Part shown: positions 26,349 to 35,269 of the stretch, piece after piece
Numbering within the stretch: the stretch's first letter is position 1
Layout of the letters: each line of letters starts with the position of its first letter
The notes under the pieces: model-generated
What the model saw: the letters and a program-made list of their open reading frames with translations, nothing else
What the model was told of the DNA's origin: nothing
The model's database searches: none
Made by a program: the position numbers and the translations under genes
DNA from: Dryocola boscaweniae
Lineage (GTDB): Bacteria; Pseudomonadota; Gammaproteobacteria; Enterobacterales; Enterobacteriaceae
Direction: 5' to 3'
NCBI RefSeq assembly: GCF_025215095.1
Contig: NZ_JALHAP010000077.1
Location: 1 to 64,000, forward strand
Length of the DNA: 64,000 bases

Positions 26349-27866
26349 TCATTCAGCGAGCCATTTGGCGCGCTTGCCTAACTGGATATGCACGGATTTA
26401 ATTTCGGTATATTCATCAAGGCCGTAGCTGCCGCTTTCACGTCCGATGCCCGATTGCTTAAAGCCGCCGGAAGGCAGTTCAGGGCCGCCGGCGATAGTGG
26501 TATTCACCCACAGTCTGCCCGCTTTCAGATCGCGGAATCCCTGTACCGCTTTATCCAGATTGGAGGTCCAGACGCTGGCCGCCAGCCCGTAGCAGGTATC
26601 ATTGGCGATCCTGATGGCCTCTTCATAGCTGTCAAAAGGCGTTACGCAAAGCACCGGACCGAAGATCTCTTCGCGGAAAACGGTCATCACCGGGGTAACA
26701 TCATCAAAAATGGTGGGTTCGATAAACAGGCCTTTGTCTGTCTTAACCGCGCTGCCGCCGGTAAGCAGCTGGGCTCCCTCTTTTTTTCCCTGCTCGATAT
26801 AGCCCAGCACGGTCTGGTAGTGTTTCTCGGTGATAATCGCGCCAATCTGCGTGCTTTCGTTTAGCGGGTCGCCGCTTTGCACTTTCTTCGCGCGTTCAAC
26901 CAGCTTCCGGCAGAATTCCGCATGGATTGAACGTTCAACCAGCAAACGGCTGCCGCTTACGCAGCACTGTCCGGTGTTGAACAGGAAGCCAAATAACGTG
27001 CCGTCGAGGGCCGCGTCCATATCGGCATCAGCGAAAACGACCTGCGGGTTTTTGCCACCAAGCTCCAGCCCCAGGCGCTTAATGTTTTTTGCCGAAGCCT
27101 GCAGGGCCATCTGGCCGACGGCGGTGGAGCCGGTAAAGGACACCATATCGATGTCGCTATGCTCGGTGATGCGTTGACCCACTACCGAACCGCTGCCGGT
27201 AACGACGTTAAACACGCCGTCGGGCAGGCCCGCTTCTTTAAGAATACCCGCCAGCAGCAGCGTGGTGCCGGAGGTAATTTCGGCGGCTTTCGCCACCAGC
27301 GTACAGCCCGCCGCCAGAATATAGGGGTAACGCTCCGCGCCGATAAAGAAAGGGAAGTTCCACGGCGTAATAACGCCGACTACGCCGATGGGTTCGCGCG
27401 TAACCAGACCCAGCATATTGTCGCCGAGGTTATTAAAGCTGTCGCCGTTAACGCTGCGCGCCAGCCCGGCCGCATATTCCCAGATATCCGCCGCGCCCTG
27501 GATCTCGCCGCGGGACTGGGTAAGGGGCTTACCGGTTTCCAGCGTTTCGAGCAGCGCCAGCTCGGCCAGGTTCTCACGAATGAGCTGCGCGGTTTTCAGC
27601 ATAACCGTTGCCCGTGCGCCGCCGCTGATACGTGACCATTTGCCGGAGTCAAAGGCTTCGCGGGCGGCTTTTACCGCGTCATCAACGTCTTCGGCGGTTC
27701 CGGCCGGATAGGTGCTAACCACAATATCGTGCGCCGGGCTTTTACGGACAAAATTCTCGCTGCTATGACCCTTGGTCCATTTGCCGTTGATGAACATCTG
27801 AAATTCACGTGCTTTTTCAGGCAGCAAAGGGTGGTTAACGTCTACATGATGAAATGTATTGCTCAT
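26349..27866 (-). CDS. NAD(P)-dependent aldehyde dehydrogenase
   Basis: 505 aa, classical ALDH fold (betaine-aldehyde/phenylacetaldehyde dehydrogenase type). Motifs: VITPWNFPFFIGAE, FTGSTAVGQ, LELGGKNPQVVFADAD (active-site Glu) and NTGQCCVSGSR with catalytic Cys302; EEIFGPVLCV near the C-terminus. Converts the aldehyde made by the downstream GMC enzyme to an acid that the CoA transferase can activate. Start ATG 27866 with AAAGAGGA; the longer frame to 27881 overlaps this site. First gene of the ALDH-GMC operon. Confidence 0.95.
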   Translation of the reverse strand: MSNTFHHVDVNHPLLPEKAREFQMFINGKWTKGHSSENFVRKSPAHDIVVSTYPAGTAEDVDDAVKAAREAFDSGKWSRISGGARATVMLKTAQLIRENLAELALLETLETGKPLTQSRGEIQGAADIWEYAAGLARSVNGDSFNNLGDNMLGLVTREPIGVVGVITPWNFPFFIGAERYPYILAAGCTLVAKAAEITSGTTLLLAGILKEAGLPDGVFNVVTGSGSVVGQRITEHSDIDMVSFTGSTAVGQMALQASAKNIKRLGLELGGKNPQVVFADADMDAALDGTLFGFLFNTGQCCVSGSRLLVERSIHAEFCRKLVERAKKVQSGDPLNESTQIGAIITEKHYQTVLGYIEQGKKEGAQLLTGGSAVKTDKGLFIEPTIFDDVTPVMTVFREEIFGPVLCVTPFDSYEEAIRIANDTCYGLAASVWTSNLDKAVQGFRDLKAGRLWVNTTIAGGPELPSGGFKQSGIGRESGSYGLDEYTEIKSVHIQLGKRAKWLAE

Positions 27867-27895
27867 AATCCTCTTTCCCATAGTTCATAGCATTC

Positions 27896-27911
27896 CTTAC
27901 CGGTCGGTAAG
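27896..27911. promoter_or_regulatory. Palindrome just upstream of the aldehyde dehydrogenase
   Basis: CTTACCGGTCGGTAAG: perfect 7-bp arms around GT, 30 bp before the ALDH start. Resembles a TetR-type operator but is unrelated to the TAACTA family, so a second regulator may act here. Confidence 0.45.
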
Positions 27912-28021
27912 AGCCTGTGCGTGTTAATGGTCATTCTGCGCGGTTTGTGCTGAAGGCTGGCAAGATAAAAAGAATGTTAGTTACTTTTATCCTACTGTTT
28001 TAAAACCATAAAAATAAATTT

Positions 28022-28041
28022 ATATAACTATATAGTTACAT
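28022..28041. promoter_or_regulatory. Island operator, N2 type, between ALDH and tetR
   Basis: ATATAACTATATAGTTACAT; core TAACTA-TA-TAGTTA perfect. Centred about 157 bp upstream of ALDH and 167 bp upstream of the divergent regulator gene, so one site could serve both. The 333-bp intergenic region holds nothing else that I recognise apart from the 27896 palindrome. Confidence 0.75.
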
Positions 28042-28199
28042 ATGTTAGCACGGTGTTTTTGCCTTGGATAAGGAATCGCCGTCCCTTGTAATGAAATTGT
28101 TAAGCGGCTTGCAGAAAGAATATTACGCAAAAATTTTTCTTGATTTCCGCCAATGAGTAAGGGTTAATCATCAGCCAGATCCGCAACCAAAATGATGTA

Positions 28200-28844
28200 A
28201 TGATTAAATCAGCTTCTGAAAAAACACCACAGGTCCGCGACCCTATTGCGACACAAAACCGGATCCTGAAAGCAGCTAAACGAGAGTTCGCGCAAAAAGG
28301 GCTCGGCGGCGCACGTATTGACGTTGTTGCTGAAAAGTCGAAGTCAAATAAACGAATGATTTATCACTATTTTGGTAGCAAGGAGCAGCTTTTTCAGAAG
28401 GTCGTTGAAGACTCCTATCTTGATATTCGCGCCGCTGAAAAAAAATTAAATCTCGAAAGCCTGGAGCCGCAGGAAGCGGTCGAAACGCTGGTCAGATTTA
28501 CCTGGAATTACTACCTGAAAAACCCGGAGTTTCTGACGCTAGTAAACAGCGAGAATCTTCATCGCGCCGTGCACCTGAAAAAATCGGTGGCGATTAAGTC
28601 CGCGCAGAAATCCATGGTGACGTTAATGCAGGGTATTCTTGAGCGCGGCGTTGAGCAGGGAGTTTTCAGAGCGGGTGTCGATCCTGAGCAACTGGTGATT
28701 ACCATAGCGGCGGTAAATTATTATTACTTTAATAACAAATATACCGGCGCCATTTTGTTTGACCGCAATTTCATGGATGCGGATTCCCTGCAACAGCGCC
28801 TTGATTTCAACGTCGAAACGATAATGCGGATATTACAGCCCTGA
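28200..28844 (+). CDS. TetR/AcrR-family regulator of the island
   Basis: 214 aa. N-terminal HTH at about residues 18-62: NRILKAAKREFAQKGLGGAR, VVAEKSKSNKRMIYHYFGSKEQLF. The C-terminal ligand domain with NPEFLTLVNSEN and NYYYFNNKYT resembles NicS-type TetR proteins (TetR_C_29). It is the only transcription factor I find in the 26-kb island. TetR proteins bind inverted repeats such as the ten TAACTA/TAGTTA sites near island genes, one of them in its own upstream region, so it is the natural candidate; binding is inferred. Inducer probably a pathway intermediate, perhaps an acyl-CoA or aldehyde. Confidence 0.92.
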   Translation: MIKSASEKTPQVRDPIATQNRILKAAKREFAQKGLGGARIDVVAEKSKSNKRMIYHYFGSKEQLFQKVVEDSYLDIRAAEKKLNLESLEPQEAVETLVRFTWNYYLKNPEFLTLVNSENLHRAVHLKKSVAIKSAQKSMVTLMQGILERGVEQGVFRAGVDPEQLVITIAAVNYYYFNNKYTGAILFDRNFMDADSLQQRLDFNVETIMRILQP

Positions 28845-28865
28845 TACCCGCATTATCTTAACAAT

Positions 28866-30374
28866 TCAGAGAGATACAGTGGCGGGGTGAATGACTTTTG
28901 GACTAAATTGCATACGCTGCAAAATGTCTTCTTCAAGATTAACCCCGCTGACCACCGCAATCAGCTCCACGCCTTCTTCCGTCAGTTTGAAAATGGCGCG
29001 TTCCGTAATATACAGCACTTCCTGCCCGCGTTTTATGGCCTCAGGCCCGCTGAAAGTGATATGTCGAACTTTCTGCACCAGCTTGGGGATCTGGCCGTGA
29101 GATTCGATTTGTAAACGGTCGCCCTGCTGGCAAACCTGCAAACCTTTTGCTTCGAAGGTGCCGCAGAAGACCACTTTTTTGGCTCCGCAGGTAATATCAA
29201 TAAAGCCCCCTGGCCCGACGATGGTATCGCCAAGCTGCGAGACGTTCACGTTGCCTTCGGCGTCCATTTCGCCCATTCCCAAAAAGGTAATGTCCAGACC
29301 GCCACCGCAAAACAGATCGAACTGATCGAGAGAGCTGACGATGGCGTGCGGATATTTTGCCGCGCCGAACAGCGCGCCATCGAGAAGCTGGCCGTTATGA
29401 ATGCCTTGCTCCACCATCTGCCAGCAGGAGCTTACCAGGGATTTTTCCGCCATCGCCGAGATGCCGCCGGGAATACCGAACCCGTAATTGACGCGCATAT
29501 TGGGTTGCAGTTCACGCACCGCCAGCCCTGAAATCAGGCGGCGAATGCCTTCCACAGGTTCTTCGAGCGGATATTCATCCGGCGGCGCGACCTGACCGGA
29601 AATAGCCGGATCGTATTCGGCAAGATAGCTCTGCCACTGCGCAGGGCATTCCACGATATGGTCAATCATCACACCGGGTACCGTCACTTTACGGGCTGGC
29701 ACAAAGTGTTCGCTGGCGGTCGATTTCACCTGAGCTATCACCATGCCGTTATTATTGTGCGCAGCTAACGCCACCGCGTAGGTATCCAGCTCGGCCGGCT
29801 CTTCGCTGGTGGAAATATTGGCGACTACATCCGCCTGTGAACCGTGAATCACCGCCACATCTACCTTGAACGGCTTGTAATGCAGCCAGGTTTTACCGTC
29901 GAGTTCGATGCGCGAAACGATATCTTCGCAGGTGATATCGTTGCACTTTCCGCCGCTGATAAGCGGATCGACAAAAGTCCCCAGGCCCACGCTTGAAATG
30001 ACGCCCGGACGACCGGCGCCGCTTTCGCGATACAGCGTCATGATTATCCCGGTGGGTAAACAATAGGCTTCGATTTTGTTATCACGCGCCATTTTTTGTA
30101 GCTCGGATGACCAGGACCAGTGCCCGCCGATGACCCTTTTTACCAGCCCCGGGATAGCCAGACGCCCCAGGCCCGATCCCTTACCGTTGCCGATGCCTAA
30201 GGCATGAATAAGAGTGAGATTGCGGGGGTGTCCGGTTTCACGATAGCGCGTCGCGATGGCCGCCATGACATAGTCCGACTCCAGCAGACCACCTCCCGAT
30301 CCGGTGAAGGCAACGGTTGAGTTATCTTTAATCAAAGCAACGGCTTGATCGACGCTTTTCAGTTTGCCATGCAT
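28866..30374 (-). CDS. Acyl-CoA:acetate CoA-transferase (YdiF-like, family I)
   Basis: 502 aa with both alpha-like and beta-like halves fused, as in E. coli YdiF. N-terminal VAFTGSGGGLLESDYV; glycine-rich QFDLFCGGGLDITFLGMGEMD; Glu322 in MVEQGIHNG is at the place of the glutamate that forms the CoA thioester. It moves CoA from acetyl-CoA or similar to a short-chain acid, without ATP. I begin at ATG 30372-30374, which has GAGGA upstream; the ATG at 30395 has none. Convergent with the TetR gene; operator 35 bp upstream. Fits between the aldehyde dehydrogenase and the acyl-CoA dehydrogenase. Confidence 0.92.
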   Translation of the reverse strand: MHGKLKSVDQAVALIKDNSTVAFTGSGGGLLESDYVMAAIATRYRETGHPRNLTLIHALGIGNGKGSGLGRLAIPGLVKRVIGGHWSWSSELQKMARDNKIEAYCLPTGIIMTLYRESGAGRPGVISSVGLGTFVDPLISGGKCNDITCEDIVSRIELDGKTWLHYKPFKVDVAVIHGSQADVVANISTSEEPAELDTYAVALAAHNNNGMVIAQVKSTASEHFVPARKVTVPGVMIDHIVECPAQWQSYLAEYDPAISGQVAPPDEYPLEEPVEGIRRLISGLAVRELQPNMRVNYGFGIPGGISAMAEKSLVSSCWQMVEQGIHNGQLLDGALFGAAKYPHAIVSSLDQFDLFCGGGLDITFLGMGEMDAEGNVNVSQLGDTIVGPGGFIDITCGAKKVVFCGTFEAKGLQVCQQGDRLQIESHGQIPKLVQKVRHITFSGPEAIKRGQEVLYITERAIFKLTEEGVELIAVVSGVNLEEDILQRMQFSPKVIHPATVSL

Positions 30375-30408
30375 TCTCGCTATCCTCTTTGTCATACACT
30401 ACGCAATA

Positions 30409-30428
30409 AAGTAACTATTTAGTTACAA
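30409..30428. promoter_or_regulatory. Island operator, N2 type, before the CoA transferase
   Basis: AAGTAACTATTTAGTTACAA; inner 16 bp GTAACTATTTAGTTAC is a perfect inverted repeat. Confidence 0.8.
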
Positions 30429-30508
30429 TCGCAGAAAAGAAATAAAGGATCAACGTAATTAATGGCGCTTTGTTACCCAGATAACATTTTCACAACATTG
30501 TCTCTGTT

Positions 30509-30528
30509 ATAACTATCTTGTTAGTTAA
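30509..30528. promoter_or_regulatory. Island operator, N6 type, before the aldo/keto reductase
   Basis: ATAACTATCTTGTTAGTTAA; TAACTA-N6-TAGTTA, ending 30 bp before the start codon. 80 bp from the N2 site that serves the divergent CoA transferase. Confidence 0.7.
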
Positions 30529-30558
30529 TTAACGTCATCTTAACGCGGGAGCAAACAG

Positions 30559-31587
30559 ATGGTTCCATCACAGAAAAATGCTTTTGGTCGTACAGATATT
30601 CAGGTCACCGCAATGGGCTACGGCGCCGCGCCGATTGGCAATATTTTTCGCCCCATCAGCGAGCAGGAATCAGAAAACATGATCCATCAGGCCTGGGACA
30701 GCGGCCTGCGCTATTTTGATACTGCGCCGATGTATGGCCATGGCCTGAGCGAAGCAAGGGTGGGGCACGGGCTGCGCTGGTATCCGCGTGATGAATATGT
30801 TTTGTCCACCAAAGTGGGTCGCCTGTTAAAACCTAAAAAACGCAGCGAGATCGACTCCGGGGTATGGGTCAACCCGCTGCCGTTTGAGGCGATTTTTGAT
30901 TACTCTTATTCAGGAACTATGCGCTCCATTGAAGACAGCCTGCAGCGCATGGCGCTGGAGCATATCGATATCGCCTTTATTCACGACTGCGATTTTTATA
31001 CCCACGGCGATAAGCAGCCGCACTATTTTCGTCAGGCAATGGAAGGCGCATGGCGTGCGCTGGCGCAGCTGCGGGCTGAAGGCGTTATTAAAGCCGTAGG
31101 AATGGGCGTCAACGAATGGGAAGTGTGCCATGCGGCGCTGAAGGAAGCCGATTTTGACTGCTTCCTGCTGGCCGGACGCTATACATTGCTGGAGCAGGAG
31201 GCATTAAAAGCGTTCCTGCCGCTGTGTGAAGAGCGCAATGCGGCGGTGGTTATCGGCGGTGGGTTTAACAGCGGCATCCTTGCCACCGGCGCCGTTGAGA
31301 ACGCCAAATATAACTATGGCCCGGCCAGTAAAGCGATTCTGGAAAAGGTCAGAAAAATTGAAAACGTCTGTCGTGATTATCATGTAAGCCTGCCGGCGGC
31401 GGCGCTGCAGTTCGTTCTGGCCCATCCGGCTGTGCCGACCATCGTTCCCGGCACCCGTAACGTTGCGCAGCTGGAAAACTGCCTGGAGTGGATTGCCGCG
31501 CCGATCCCGGATGATTTCTGGCGATCGCTACAAAAGCAGGGGCTGCTTGATGAGGGCGCACCGACGCCGGCGGACCGGCAAGCCTGA
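30559..31587 (+). CDS. Aldo/keto reductase (aldose 1-dehydrogenase-like)
   Basis: 342 aa NAD(P)-dependent TIM barrel. AKR tetrad elements: Asp54 and Tyr59 in YFDTAPMYG, Lys in LSTKVGRLL, His in IAFIHDCDF. Overall resembles D-threo-aldose 1-dehydrogenase/L-fucose dehydrogenase and pyridoxal dehydrogenase (long insert before SRSIEDSL-like region, then LAGRYTLLEQEAL), which oxidise a free sugar at C1 to the lactone. That would fit a sugar imported by the island's ABC system. Monocistronic with a terminator 17 bp after the stop. Confidence 0.88.
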   Translation: MVPSQKNAFGRTDIQVTAMGYGAAPIGNIFRPISEQESENMIHQAWDSGLRYFDTAPMYGHGLSEARVGHGLRWYPRDEYVLSTKVGRLLKPKKRSEIDSGVWVNPLPFEAIFDYSYSGTMRSIEDSLQRMALEHIDIAFIHDCDFYTHGDKQPHYFRQAMEGAWRALAQLRAEGVIKAVGMGVNEWEVCHAALKEADFDCFLLAGRYTLLEQEALKAFLPLCEERNAAVVIGGGFNSGILATGAVENAKYNYGPASKAILEKVRKIENVCRDYHVSLPAAALQFVLAHPAVPTIVPGTRNVAQLENCLEWIAAPIPDDFWRSLQKQGLLDEGAPTPADRQA

Positions 31588-31603
31588 GGAAAGATGCCAT
31601 ATA

Positions 31604-31632
31604 AAAAAGGTGCTCTTAAAGAGCACCTTTTT
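31604..31632. terminator. Bidirectional terminator
   Basis: 12-bp stem AAAAAGGTGCTC/GAGCACCTTTTT, 5-base loop, between convergent genes. Confidence 0.92.
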
Positions 31633-31665
31633 GCTTCTGCAGCAGCTTAAACGTCAGCTAAGGCT

Positions 31666-32709
31666 TCACTGCTGCGCGATTCGTAGCTGAATTTTTAGAT
31701 GCTGCGGATTAGCGAACAGGGAGGAAAAGACCTGCTGAATATCTTCCAGCTGGTGGACTGCTTCGCAGAAGGGGGAGGTGATAAAGCGCTGGTGCGTCAG
31801 TAAATGCAGCGCCTGGTGCATATCTTCCCCCATCCCGGCCACGCTGCCCTGAATCATTTGCTCCTGCAAAATAATCTCCAGCGGTTTAATGGCGATTTCA
31901 GTTTCGGCATCCGTCAGACCAAAGGCCAGCAGTCGTCCCCCGGGGCGCATAAAAGTCAGCGCTTGTTTATACAGCTCAGGATGCCCGACGCTTTCAATAA
32001 CCACGTCGGCGCCGCGGCCTTCGGTGAACTGTTTTATCTGCTCCAGCGCGCGCTCCGGTTCAGTGATGACTTTATCGGCGCCGCACCGTCTGGCCAGTTC
32101 AGCCCGCTGGGGATTCAGTTCAACGGCGATAACGGGTGCGGCGCCCAGCAAACGCGCCATTTGAATATGCATATTGCCGACCGGTCCTGCGCCAATCACC
32201 ACCACCGACTCGGCGATCTTAAGGCCAATTTTTTTACTGGCGCGAACCACGCAGGAGAAGGGTTCCGTCAGACAGGCAATGTTATCCGGGATAGCGTCGC
32301 CAAACGGAATCACCAGGCGGGCCGGGACGGCAACATACTCCGCAAAGGCGCCGTTGGTATGAATACCAAGCTGCCTGATCTCCGGGCAGTTCAGCAGCTC
32401 GTTTCGGCGACAGTAAAAGCAGTGTCCGCAGCCGATATTGATATCGGCGATAACGCGCTGCCCCGGCGTCAGGGTAGAGACATTGCGGCCAACGGCAAGG
32501 ATTTCTCCGGTAAACTCATGGCCGGGAATTAACGGCAGCTTATCCCGGGAATAATGGCCGTTATAAATATGAACATCCGTACCGCAGATGGAACATTGGG
32601 TGACGCGAATTAGCACCTCATCGTCGCCATAGGCGGGAACGGGAACCTGCTGTATCTCGAATTTTTTGGGCGCCGTCAGCACCGCTGCTTTCATTAACTC
32701 AGGAATCAT
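31666..32709 (-). CDS. Zinc-dependent alcohol/sorbitol dehydrogenase (MDR family)
   Basis: 347 aa. Catalytic zinc site CSICGTDVH and PGHEFTGE; structural zinc cysteines in GCGHCFYCRRNELLNC; Rossmann motif VVIGAGPVGNMHIQ. Close in type to threonine, sorbitol and galactitol-phosphate dehydrogenases, so probably a polyol or sugar-alcohol enzyme. Last gene of the ABC-transporter operon, 13 bp after the second permease, suggesting that it acts on the imported compound or its first product. Confidence 0.92.
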   Translation of the reverse strand: MIPELMKAAVLTAPKKFEIQQVPVPAYGDDEVLIRVTQCSICGTDVHIYNGHYSRDKLPLIPGHEFTGEILAVGRNVSTLTPGQRVIADINIGCGHCFYCRRNELLNCPEIRQLGIHTNGAFAEYVAVPARLVIPFGDAIPDNIACLTEPFSCVVRASKKIGLKIAESVVVIGAGPVGNMHIQMARLLGAAPVIAVELNPQRAELARRCGADKVITEPERALEQIKQFTEGRGADVVIESVGHPELYKQALTFMRPGGRLLAFGLTDAETEIAIKPLEIILQEQMIQGSVAGMGEDMHQALHLLTHQRFITSPFCEAVHQLEDIQQVFSSLFANPQHLKIQLRIAQQ

Positions 32710-32722
32710 GGCCAGCTCTCGG

Positions 32723-33739
32723 TTATTTAACGGTGGAAATTTTTGAGCGATCGATGGTCATGGCGATAGCCGCAATCATCAGCGCGCCGAAGAAAATTTG
32801 CTGCGCCTGCGCTTCAACGTTCAGGTAGGTCATGCTGGTGCGAATAACGGCCACGATCAGCGTGCCGATAAGCGTGCTCACTACGCCGCCTACGCCGCCG
32901 GTCAGAGGCGTTCCGCCCAGCAGCACTGCGACAATCGCCGGTAACAGGAACTGGTCGGCCATAGTCGGCGACGCGCCGGAAAGGCGGGTCGCCAGCAGTA
33001 CCCCGGCGGCGGCGGAAAAGGCACCAGCAATAGCGAAAGTGACAATCTTTACTTTCACTACCTTTACGCCGCTGGCGAGCGCGGCGGATTCGCCAGAGCC
33101 AACCGCTTTCATATGGCGTCCCAGCGCGGTTCTTCTTTCCATCAGCAATGCCACCAGCAGCAGCGCGGCGGCAATAATGATTTCTGCAGGCAGGGTAAAG
33201 ACGGTGGTCGTCATCCAACCCACCGTTTTGCTGTGGATATCTCCGGGAATATAAAACGCGCGCTGCCCGGAAATAACCTGTCCGGTAGCATAGGCAATCC
33301 CCCCGACGGCTAAGGTGGTAATAAAGGAGGATATTTTAAAACGGGTATGAACCCAGCCGGAGATCGCGCCGAACAGCGCGCCGATGGCCAGCGTGAGCGG
33401 AATAGCCAGCACGCCAATTTGCGAAAGCAAAATAACCAGCACTACCGTTGACATGCTGGCAATAGACTGCGCGGAGAGGTCGATACCGCCAATATAAATA
33501 ACAAAGGTCATCCCCAGCGCCATAATAAATAGTGTAGAGGCGTCCTGCAGCAGCTGGAAGAGATTACCAGGTTTAAGGAAGTCCGGGTTATAGAGGCTGA
33601 CTAAGGCCACCAACACTACCAGGGTCAGTATGGGTAAATAACGTGTGATTTTTTCACGCGCCGTTAATTGAGGTCGTTTCGGGCTGCCGGGATTATTTAT
33701 CGCAGACAGCGCTAATGAATCAGTTCGGGTGATTTTCAT
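32723..33739 (-). CDS. Sugar ABC transporter permease 2 (RbsC family)
   Basis: 338 aa inner-membrane protein with about eight to ten helices. Family signatures: LPILTLVVLVALVSLYNPDFL, GMTFVIYIGGIDLS, and LLGGTPLTGGVGGVVSTLIG. I place the start at ATG 33737-33739 after GAGG; the longer frame runs back into the ATPase gene. Together with the other permease it would form a heterodimeric channel. Confidence 0.92.
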   Translation of the reverse strand: MKITRTDSLALSAINNPGSPKRPQLTAREKITRYLPILTLVVLVALVSLYNPDFLKPGNLFQLLQDASTLFIMALGMTFVIYIGGIDLSAQSIASMSTVVLVILLSQIGVLAIPLTLAIGALFGAISGWVHTRFKISSFITTLAVGGIAYATGQVISGQRAFYIPGDIHSKTVGWMTTTVFTLPAEIIIAAALLLVALLMERRTALGRHMKAVGSGESAALASGVKVVKVKIVTFAIAGAFSAAAGVLLATRLSGASPTMADQFLLPAIVAVLLGGTPLTGGVGGVVSTLIGTLIVAVIRTSMTYLNVEAQAQQIFFGALMIAAIAMTIDRSKISTVK

Positions 33740-33758
33740 GGAAATATGCCTCAATAAC

Positions 33759-35264
33759 CTAGACGAAATGCTGTAATAATTCATATTGCTCCGGACGCTT
33801 TTGTTCACAGCCGGTAAACTGATGCATCAGCCGCCCATCTTTAAAAATAGCGATGGTATGGGCAAGACCAATGGCCTCTTCCAGCGAGTCGGCTATCAGG
33901 ATCACGCCGCATTGCTCATCGGTGAAATCGCGTACCAGGTCATAGACATCCTCTTTAGCGCCGATATCAAGGCCGCGGGTCGGGTGGTCTAGCAAAATGA
34001 TTTTTGCTCCGGCGGTTCTCCATTTAGCCAGCACCACTTTTTGCTGGTTGCCGCCGGAAAGCTTGCTGCACTGCGTATCGATATTGGCGGTTTTGATCGA
34101 CAGCTTTTTAACCCACTCGTTGGCCAGCCTGCGCTCGTTGTGCACCTGCAACAGACCGGAGGAGGAGTAGTCCTGCAGGTTTGCCAGGGTAATGTTCTCC
34201 ACCACCGACATGCCTTCAACAATGCCTTCGATTTTGCGCTCGCGGGGGATATAGCCCACGCCCTCAGCGATGCTGTAGGTTGGATTAAATTTATTTACCG
34301 GCCTTCCGTTGAGGATGACTTTCCCCTGATCCGGCTGCATCAGACCAAAAACAGAGCGGATAATCTCCTCGGTGCCAGCCCCTTCGGTGCCGACCAGCGC
34401 CAGCACTTCGCCTGCATGTAAGGCGAGCGAGACATTCTGATAATGCCCCGACAGCGAAATATTTTTTAACTCGACCAGCGCGATTTCTTTATTAATACCG
34501 TGCTTACGATGCTCCCGATAATAGCGTTCATCTATGTCGCGACCGACCATCTGACGCTGAATGCTGTTCACATCAAACTGGTCGCGGGCGACCATATCCA
34601 TTATTTGTCCATCCTTCATTACGTAGATCCGATCGGAAAGCGCCATCACTTCATCCATGCGGTGCGAGACGAAAATAAAAGAGGCGCGGTTTTTTAATTC
34701 CCTGACCAACTCAAACAGCAGCTCTATCTCTTGGGCGGGCAATACTGACGTCGGCTCATCGAGTAAAATAATTAAATGACCGCTGCTTCTTTCCTCAAGC
34801 GTCAATACTTTCGCCAGCTCAACCAGCTGGCGCTGGGTAAACGAAAGCTCGGAGGTGATAGTTTTCGGGTCGATATCAAGCTTGACCTTCGCCAGCTGCT
34901 TTTTGGCGGCGGCGGCCATTTTTTTCCAGTTGATGACGCCAAGTTTTTTAAACGGCTTTTCGAATCCGAGGAATATATTTTCCATCACGCTAAGATTGGA
35001 AATAAGCGACTGCTCCTGAAATACCATCCCAATGCCGTTCATCATCGCATCGCGCGGCGAGCGGAATACCACCGGTTTGCCGTTGATCAGCACTTCACCT
35101 TTATCGTGCTGATAGGCGCCGTAAATAATTTTCATCAGGGTGGATTTTCCGGCGCCGTTTTCGCCCACTAATCCGACTATTTCTCCCGGCTTAATAGTCA
35201 GGTTGATATCCTGTAAAGCCAGGACACCCGGAAACGATTTACCAACATTTTTGAATTCAAGCAT
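33759..35264 (-). CDS. Sugar ABC transporter ATPase (RbsA family)
   Basis: 501 aa, two ATPase halves. First half: GLVGENGAGKSTLMK Walker A, LSFTQRQLVELAKVL signature, LLDEPTSVLP Walker B. Second half: GTEGAGTEEI degenerate Walker A and LSGGNQQKVVLAKW signature, then LLDHPTRGLDIGAKED. This asymmetry is normal for RbsA/XylG proteins. ATG 35264 follows the first permease stop closely; a GTG at 35273 overlaps it and is less likely. Energises uptake of a monosaccharide-like compound. Confidence 0.94.
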   Translation of the reverse strand: MLEFKNVGKSFPGVLALQDINLTIKPGEIVGLVGENGAGKSTLMKIIYGAYQHDKGEVLINGKPVVFRSPRDAMMNGIGMVFQEQSLISNLSVMENIFLGFEKPFKKLGVINWKKMAAAAKKQLAKVKLDIDPKTITSELSFTQRQLVELAKVLTLEERSSGHLIILLDEPTSVLPAQEIELLFELVRELKNRASFIFVSHRMDEVMALSDRIYVMKDGQIMDMVARDQFDVNSIQRQMVGRDIDERYYREHRKHGINKEIALVELKNISLSGHYQNVSLALHAGEVLALVGTEGAGTEEIIRSVFGLMQPDQGKVILNGRPVNKFNPTYSIAEGVGYIPRERKIEGIVEGMSVVENITLANLQDYSSSGLLQVHNERRLANEWVKKLSIKTANIDTQCSKLSGGNQQKVVLAKWRTAGAKIILLDHPTRGLDIGAKEDVYDLVRDFTDEQCGVILIADSLEEAIGLAHTIAIFKDGRLMHQFTGCEQKRPEQYELLQHFV

Positions 35265-35269
35265 AATCG

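Noticed and set aside
24741..27866. Choline-to-betaine operon (betA/betB)
   Set aside because: The enzymes belong to the same families, but there is no betT or BetI-type regulator and the genes share operators with acyl-CoA and sugar genes; the choline role is not supported.
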